A stretch of DNA of 64,000 nucleotides from Dehalococcoidia bacterium (GTDB lineage Bacteria > Chloroflexota > Dehalococcoidia > Lucifugimonadales > Lucifugimonadaceae). This document shows positions 58,834 to 64,000 of this stretch, one piece after another. The number at the start of each line of letters is the position of its first letter. Within the stretch, counting starts at the first letter, position 1. The stretch is taken from NCBI GenBank assembly GCA_026421185.1, contig JAPKCH010000001.1:51938-115937 (forward strand), written 5' to 3'. The notes beneath the pieces are model-generated. The model saw only the letters and a program-made list of their open reading frames with translations. It was not told the origin of the DNA and did not search any database. The translations under genes and the position numbers were made by a program.

Positions 58834-59547
58834 TTACTCGCCGCGCGCTCGACGCAGTCCTGCCCAAGCGCCTACGGCTGCGAGTGCCAATGCGGCGAGG
58901 GCGAACTGTAACTGCCGAAGTGGCAACGAGATGCCATCGTTCGTTATTGCCATCCCTGATAGAACCCCTTCGCTATAAGCGAGATCAGGGGAAGCTTCTA
59001 TCGCCATTGACCCATCGCTGTCAGATAGTTCGGTTTCAGCCGAAGATGCTGCTGGTTCTTCAGATTTCGGAAGAAGGCGTTCTGTCGCTTCAACTTCGAC
59101 TGCCGATTCGCTTACTGCGGATGTCGAGATTGATGTGCTTTGGTTCGATGTCGACTGGTCGACGACACCTGTGATGTCACCTAGCGTGAGCAATGCCACG
59201 CTAAGCGCGGCGATACCGGTAATGACCGCTGGGGCTAGTGCCAGCTTTCGCTGAGGAGCAAATAGTTCGGCGAATCCTGAAAGTCGGGATTCTGATCGTT
59301 CAGCCGCCGCAACCATTTCAGGCGAAATTGCGAACGAACGAGGAGCTTCTACTTGATCGATTCTGCCAAGAACAGATAGCAGAGCGGTTTGAGTGGATAA
59401 GTCTTTTTCAAGCGAAGAATCTTCCCGCATCATCTTTTCAACGAGTTGTGTCTCGTCGACTGACGCGTTCCCTTTAACGTACGCATTCACTGCGTCGATG
59501 CTTTGATCTGTACGGCCAAACAGCCGGTTTAGAACCTCGAAAAACAC
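58834..59547 (-). CDS. Putative anti-sigma factor (single TM)
   Basis: Follows the ECF sigma gene; acidic N-terminal helical region and TM segment LALAPAVITGIAALSVALLTLG. Confidence 0.65.
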   Translation of the reverse strand: MFFEVLNRLFGRTDQSIDAVNAYVKGNASVDETQLVEKMMREDSSLEKDLSTQTALLSVLGRIDQVEAPRSFAISPEMVAAAERSESRLSGFAELFAPQRKLALAPAVITGIAALSVALLTLGDITGVVDQSTSNQSTSISTSAVSESAVEVEATERLLPKSEEPAASSAETELSDSDGSMAIEASPDLAYSEGVLSGMAITNDGISLPLRQLQFALAALALAAVGAWAGLRRARGE

Positions 59548-59568
59548 TCTTGAAAAATTCTCCTTATC

Positions 59569-60153
59569 TTATAGACGCAAAGAGGCGGGTAAAAGTTCCG
59601 CATCTTGTTGAACGCAATCGCGCATTCGTGCTCGGGCACGGTTTAATCGTGACTTCACCGTGCCGATTGAAATCCCAATCGACTCTGCTACTTCGTCGTA
59701 TTGATGGCCCTCGACATCGATCATCACCATCGCCAAACGATGATCGTCAGATAGTCCGCCGAGGCAATGTTCGATCAAGCTCGCCAGTTCCGAGTTAAGT
59801 GCATCGGCAACAGGGTCTTGGGTATCGTCTTTGACCGTTTCTGAGAAGTAGACGATATCTTCATCAATCGACGTTTCAGCGCGGCGATTGATCTTCCGCA
59901 GATAATCCAACGCTGCATTTTTGGCGATTCGGAATAGCCATGCTCGGAAAATTCCGCCACGGTAGCTTGAGATCTTGCGGAACGCAGATATGAACGCATC
60001 TTGGGTGATGTCTTCAGCAGCAGCCCGATTTCGAACCATGCGCAGAACTACAGCAAACACCGCAGATTGATGTTCGATTACGAGGCGGTTGAATGCGTCG
60101 TAGTCCCCATCACGGGTTAGTTGTATTAATCGCTGTTCGTCGATGGTGGTCAA
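59569..60153 (-). CDS. ECF-family RNA polymerase sigma factor
   Basis: DAFNRLVIEHQSAVFAVVLRMVRNRAAAEDITQDAFISAFRKISSYRG, EVAESIGISIGTVKSRLNRARARM. Confidence 0.94.
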   Translation of the reverse strand: MTTIDEQRLIQLTRDGDYDAFNRLVIEHQSAVFAVVLRMVRNRAAAEDITQDAFISAFRKISSYRGGIFRAWLFRIAKNAALDYLRKINRRAETSIDEDIVYFSETVKDDTQDPVADALNSELASLIEHCLGGLSDDHRLAMVMIDVEGHQYDEVAESIGISIGTVKSRLNRARARMRDCVQQDAELLPASLRL

Positions 60154-60337
60154 TGTATATACGTAAGAGACGTTGAAGTCTCGATCCTACTCGCCGCCCA
60201 CAAAATCGTCATTAGGTGGGGTGAAACGTTACTCGACGGTTACGTTGAACTGGGCACAGTATTGCTATATTCGTAATAGAGTGATTAATCGCTTCGAGCA
60301 TCGATACACACAGTCTATGGCACATTAAGAGCAATTC

Positions 60338-60880
60338 ATGCGAGCAGCGCTTCGGGATACAGGCGAGACGATCATCACGGCAGTGGTGATTTTTCTTATT
60401 CTGCAGGGAACGACTCAGAGCTTCCTGATAGACGGCGCATCGATGAAGCCGACCCTGCTACAAAATGAACGCATGTTGGTGAATCGATTCGTATATACAC
60501 AGTCGCCATTCAGTCTGTTCGGAGCTAAAGAGTATTTGTTCGGTGGTCCCAAACGTGGTGACATCGTTGTATTTCATCCGCCAACCGGCTCAGACATCGA
60601 TTTCGTCAAGCGAATTATCGGAATGCCGGGCGACTGGATCGATCTTGATGGAAATTCGGTATACGTAAACGGCGATAAGACCAACTGGGTTGATGAGAAG
60701 ACCGAACGAAGACACGAAAATTATCCAGTCCAAGTTCCACAAGGTGAATACTTTGTTCTCGGCGACAACCGTCGAGTGTCAGTAGATTCTCGTAATTGGG
60801 GATTCGTGGCTGCCCACGACCTTGTCGGACGCGCATGGGCAGTTTACTGGCCCCTCAACGAATTCCAGTTGTATAGGTAG
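60338..60880 (+). CDS. lepB: Signal peptidase I
   Basis: IDGASMKPTLLQNERMLVNR (Ser), GDIVVFHPPTGSDIDFVKRIIGMPGD (Lys), GEYFVLGDNRRVSVDSRNWGFV. Confidence 0.95.
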   Translation: MRAALRDTGETIITAVVIFLILQGTTQSFLIDGASMKPTLLQNERMLVNRFVYTQSPFSLFGAKEYLFGGPKRGDIVVFHPPTGSDIDFVKRIIGMPGDWIDLDGNSVYVNGDKTNWVDEKTERRHENYPVQVPQGEYFVLGDNRRVSVDSRNWGFVAAHDLVGRAWAVYWPLNEFQLYR

Positions 60881-60933
60881 CCTCTGAATTACCCTATATC
60901 GATACGTCGAATCTCAGAACGAGTTACGACTTA

Positions 60934-62463
60934 TTAGCGATCCATAAATTCAGCAACGCGCTCGCCGATGGTCATTGCTGACGAATTTGTATTGGCGCGT
61001 GGGCAGTCAGGCATGATCGAAAGGTCGGCGATTCTCAACCCCTCGATGCCGTGCACCTGACCGTACTGATTAACTACAGCCATCGGATCATCTTCAGCAC
61101 CCATTTTTGCTGTGCACGATATGTGATGCATAGTGCTAGCTCGACTCAGTAGCCACTGATCGAGAGTTGCGTCTGATTCAAGATCGGCAGGCATCGGGTC
61201 GATCATTTCTTTTAAAATTCCCTTGTATGCAGGGTGCTTTCCGAATTCGATGTGCATCCGCACAGCGTCACGCATCCGATCCAAATCGTAAGGATGATCA
61301 AGCAAGTGATAATCCAGTTCCGGCTGTTGATGTGAATCGTTAGATGTGATTTGAAGCTCACCGGCTGCTTTTGCAAGATACAATCCGGCACTCATCAAGA
61401 ATTCTCGGTTTGGCGAACTCCATCGCATGACGGCAACCATGTCATTGCGGAGATCAGATCCTTTTGCGGTGTACCGTAGAGCTACTTTCTGCGGTCCAAC
61501 TTCTACATCGGGCATAGGGAAATTATCTTCAGCGCGCCATCGAACGTGGACATATGGGTGATCACGAAGGTTTTGACCAACCCCTCGCTTATCGGATATC
61601 ACGTCGATACCGACTGCTTCAAGTTGCTCTTTACGACCAATACCCGAGAGCATCAAGAGATGAGGAGAACCGATTGGACCAGCGCTCAAAACAATCTCGC
61701 CGGCAAACGCCAGATGTAACTCACCGTTCTTTTCGTATTCGATGCCTACCGCACGTTTATCTTTAATCAGTACCCGAGTCGCGTGACTATCGGCGCTCAG
61801 CGTGAAATTTGGCCTGTCCCGCGACATTGAGAGATAACCAAGCGCTGTGCTCCAGCGAATGCCATCAGGATTATTCAGCGGCAAAGGTCCGACACCGCTT
61901 GAAGCAGGATGGTTGTGGTCTTCAGTTCGTGAGAATCCAGCGTCGGTAACTGCTTCAATAAACGCTGCCTGATCATGAACAAGCTCATCGGGCTTGTATC
62001 GACGAACGACGATTGGACCGCTGTTACCGTGGTACTGGTCGGTAATGTCTAGATCGTTTTCAAGTTTCTTCATGAAAGGGAGAACCTTGTCGTAAGACCA
62101 CTCATAGTGACCTGCGGCTGCCCAAGAATCGAAATCTTCTGGAATACCTCTCAGGTAAACCTGACCATTAATCGCACTTGTGCCGCCTGTAATTTTCCCG
62201 CGAGGGACAGGCATATCCGTATGAAATGGAGTTGCCTTCGCCGTGAACCCCCAGTTGTGCTCTCCGTCAGGGTCGATGGTCATGTCGGGGCCCGTGGCGT
62301 GACCCTGTCTTATCTCGTCAGGAAGCTCGTCAATATTGGCGTAATCGTGACCTGCTTCGATCAACAATATGCTTCTAGAAGGGTCTTCTGACAATCGGGT
62401 TGCAAGTGTTGCGCCTGCTGATCCTGCACCGACGACAATCACATCAAACTTTTTGTTCGCCAT
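60934..62463 (-). CDS. GMC-family oxidoreductase (choline dehydrogenase-like); start placed at MANKKFDV
   Basis: FDVIVVGAGSAGATLATRLSEDP, VPRGKITGGTSAINGQVYLRG, EIVLSAGPIGSPHLLMLSGIG. Confidence 0.94.
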   Translation of the reverse strand: MANKKFDVIVVGAGSAGATLATRLSEDPSRSILLIEAGHDYANIDELPDEIRQGHATGPDMTIDPDGEHNWGFTAKATPFHTDMPVPRGKITGGTSAINGQVYLRGIPEDFDSWAAAGHYEWSYDKVLPFMKKLENDLDITDQYHGNSGPIVVRRYKPDELVHDQAAFIEAVTDAGFSRTEDHNHPASSGVGPLPLNNPDGIRWSTALGYLSMSRDRPNFTLSADSHATRVLIKDKRAVGIEYEKNGELHLAFAGEIVLSAGPIGSPHLLMLSGIGRKEQLEAVGIDVISDKRGVGQNLRDHPYVHVRWRAEDNFPMPDVEVGPQKVALRYTAKGSDLRNDMVAVMRWSSPNREFLMSAGLYLAKAAGELQITSNDSHQQPELDYHLLDHPYDLDRMRDAVRMHIEFGKHPAYKGILKEMIDPMPADLESDATLDQWLLSRASTMHHISCTAKMGAEDDPMAVVNQYGQVHGIEGLRIADLSIMPDCPRANTNSSAMTIGERVAEFMDR

Positions 62464-62486
62464 ATGAGATGAGCTTCCTATTTTGA

Positions 62487-63692
62487 CTAAAGCGTTGGAT
62501 TTGTCGGTGGAGTCGATGACCAATCGTCACGTGATAGACCGTTCTTATCCCATACCACCTCTCCACTCTTTACTGTCATCTCGCAGACTATGCGTTTATC
62601 CGTTTTGTAGACTCGGTTACTTGTGCCGTTGTCGACAAGCCCGAAGTCACCTTCTGAGATATTCAGAACAGCGATATCGGCAGAGGCTGTTTGCCCTAGA
62701 TTTCCTAATTCAGGATGGCCAATAGCTAGCGCTGGTCCCCAAGTCGAGCGTTTTACGATGTCGGGAAGATTCATTCCCAACGCAAGAAGTTTCGTCATGG
62801 TTTCTGGCATAGTCGCCTGGTTTACGAGAATGCTGGCTCGGTGCATGTCTGTCGAAACGGTGTCGGGAGTGAAGCCTTGCTCGATAGCTGCTTTGGCGAT
62901 TCGGAACGAGAAGCTGCCAGCTCCGTGTCCAACATCGAACTGTACGCCACGTTCGCGTGCTTCAATAAAGTGTGATTTCACATTGTCGTAGACGTCGGTC
63001 ATTGGCTTACTTAAGGCGTAACAGTGCGTAACCATATCGCCGGGGCGCAAGTGCTCAAGAATCATTTCATTCATTGGGCGTGAAGGAATAGGCGATTGGT
63101 CGACCATCAGGTATACGCCTGTATCTTCAGCTGCCTGAATACCCCGGTCGAGCGCTTCCCAACCAGGTCCCATGTAGTGCGCAACTTTCACACCCACGAT
63201 CAAATCCGGGCGCTGAGCAATCTTCGCTGCGGTGAGTTCGATGTCCATGCCCTTGAGATCTTGCTCGGGTTCACCGATCATGCCTTCGCCAGCAATGTTC
63301 AGCAGAGCAAATACATTCGTCGTAGCAGGTGCGATGATCTGTTCGTTGAAATCATCGAAAGTAAGATGACCTGCTCCGCCAGCATCGACGGCTGTCGTTG
63401 TGCCCTCTGGCAAACAGTGTGCATCTGGGGAAATAGCTCCGAAGTAACCGTAGAAGTGGGCGTGCAGATCTACAAGACCCGGAGTGACCACTAGACCCGA
63501 TACATCTGCGACCGTGCGGGCTAGGGCAGGAGAGATGTCTTTTTCGACTAAGGAGATATGACCTCCCGAAGTCGCAACATCGAACTGGCCATCGATATTG
63601 TTAGCAGGGTCGATCACTCGCCCGCCCTTAAGAAGAAGATCGTACTTGCGAATCATTGCGTCTGATGTCGTCACCGAAGCCTCCAAAATCAT
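62487..63692 (-). CDS. Amidohydrolase (dihydroorotase/D-aminoacylase-like)
   Basis: DLLLKGGRVIDPANNIDGQFDVA, LVVTPGLVDLHAHFYGYFG, VDVGHGAGSFSF-type His motif. Confidence 0.9.
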   Translation of the reverse strand: MILEASVTTSDAMIRKYDLLLKGGRVIDPANNIDGQFDVATSGGHISLVEKDISPALARTVADVSGLVVTPGLVDLHAHFYGYFGAISPDAHCLPEGTTTAVDAGGAGHLTFDDFNEQIIAPATTNVFALLNIAGEGMIGEPEQDLKGMDIELTAAKIAQRPDLIVGVKVAHYMGPGWEALDRGIQAAEDTGVYLMVDQSPIPSRPMNEMILEHLRPGDMVTHCYALSKPMTDVYDNVKSHFIEARERGVQFDVGHGAGSFSFRIAKAAIEQGFTPDTVSTDMHRASILVNQATMPETMTKLLALGMNLPDIVKRSTWGPALAIGHPELGNLGQTASADIAVLNISEGDFGLVDNGTSNRVYKTDKRIVCEMTVKSGEVVWDKNGLSRDDWSSTPPTNPTL

Positions 63693-63915
63693 GTTGATTA
63701 TTTAAAACATGAATATAGTCAGTTGTGATGGGCGACATACTAGCCTGAGCAAACTGCTTTGGTGCAGTAAACGGGCACTGCGACGAGCGATATTGGCTAG
63801 TGAGATGATTGCAGGTTTCGGTAATCTAGGGATTTTTTTAGTAAATGCTGAACTATTGCATTTAAGTACTCCCTATTGCACCGATGGTGTCGTACTCTTG
63901 ATAGTCGAGTTTGAA

Positions 63916-63990
63916 GGGCCTTTAGCTCAGCGGTAGAGCATCGGACTTTTAATCCGCAGGTCGTGGGTTCGATCCCCACAGGGCCCACCA
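63916..63990 (+). tRNA. tRNA-Lys(TTT), CCA encoded
   Basis: GGGCCTTTAGCTCAGCGGTAGAGCATCGGACTTTTAATCCGCAGGTCGTGGGTTCGATCCCCACAGGGCCCACCA; loop CTTTTAA. Confidence 0.95.
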
Positions 63991-64000
63991 AACTCGATTT

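Noticed and set aside
63797-63991. Minus-strand ORF MVGPVGIEPTTCGLKVRCSTAELKALQTRLSRV...
   Set aside because: It is the antisense translation of the tRNA-Lys gene; the VGPVGIEPTTCGLKVRCST string is a well-known annotation artefact.

Overview
64 kb bacterial chromosomal window, about 55 supported protein genes, 3 tRNAs, no rRNA, CRISPR array, intact prophage or intact IS. The two outer parts are mostly housekeeping: class II RNR N-terminus + nrdR, a stripped dcw cluster (mraZ-rsmH-ftsA-ftsZ), moaB-trmD-rplS, priA-def, secDF, nfo, selB, hemW, ychF, holA, dcd-ribD-ribE-ribBA-ribH, an ECF sigma/anti-sigma pair and lepB. The middle (about 25.7-49 kb) is an accessory catabolic region: phosphotriesterase-like hydrolase, mandelate-racemase/enolase-superfamily enzyme, cupin, MlrC-like M81 peptidase, DMT exporter, three tandem D-2-hydroxyacid dehydrogenases, M42-like peptidase, ThDP enzyme, amidase. 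Gene content suggests Chloroflexota (Dehalococcoidia/SAR202-like), but this is inference because no rRNA marker is present. No complete new defence or mobile system is visible. The most interesting items are: several decayed gene remnants not captured by the ORF track (GYD-like, DUF3179-like, a CehA/McbA-like gene with two lesions, a possible tyrosine-recombinase scrap); an RHH-regulator/DUF4097 operon with a tandem operator over its start codon; a multi-stem leader before secD; a His/Asp-rich tail on peptide deformylase; a RibD zinc-ligand Cys->His change; and operator-like repeats upstream of mraZ. All calls are by eye from the sequence and supplied translations; no database search was run.
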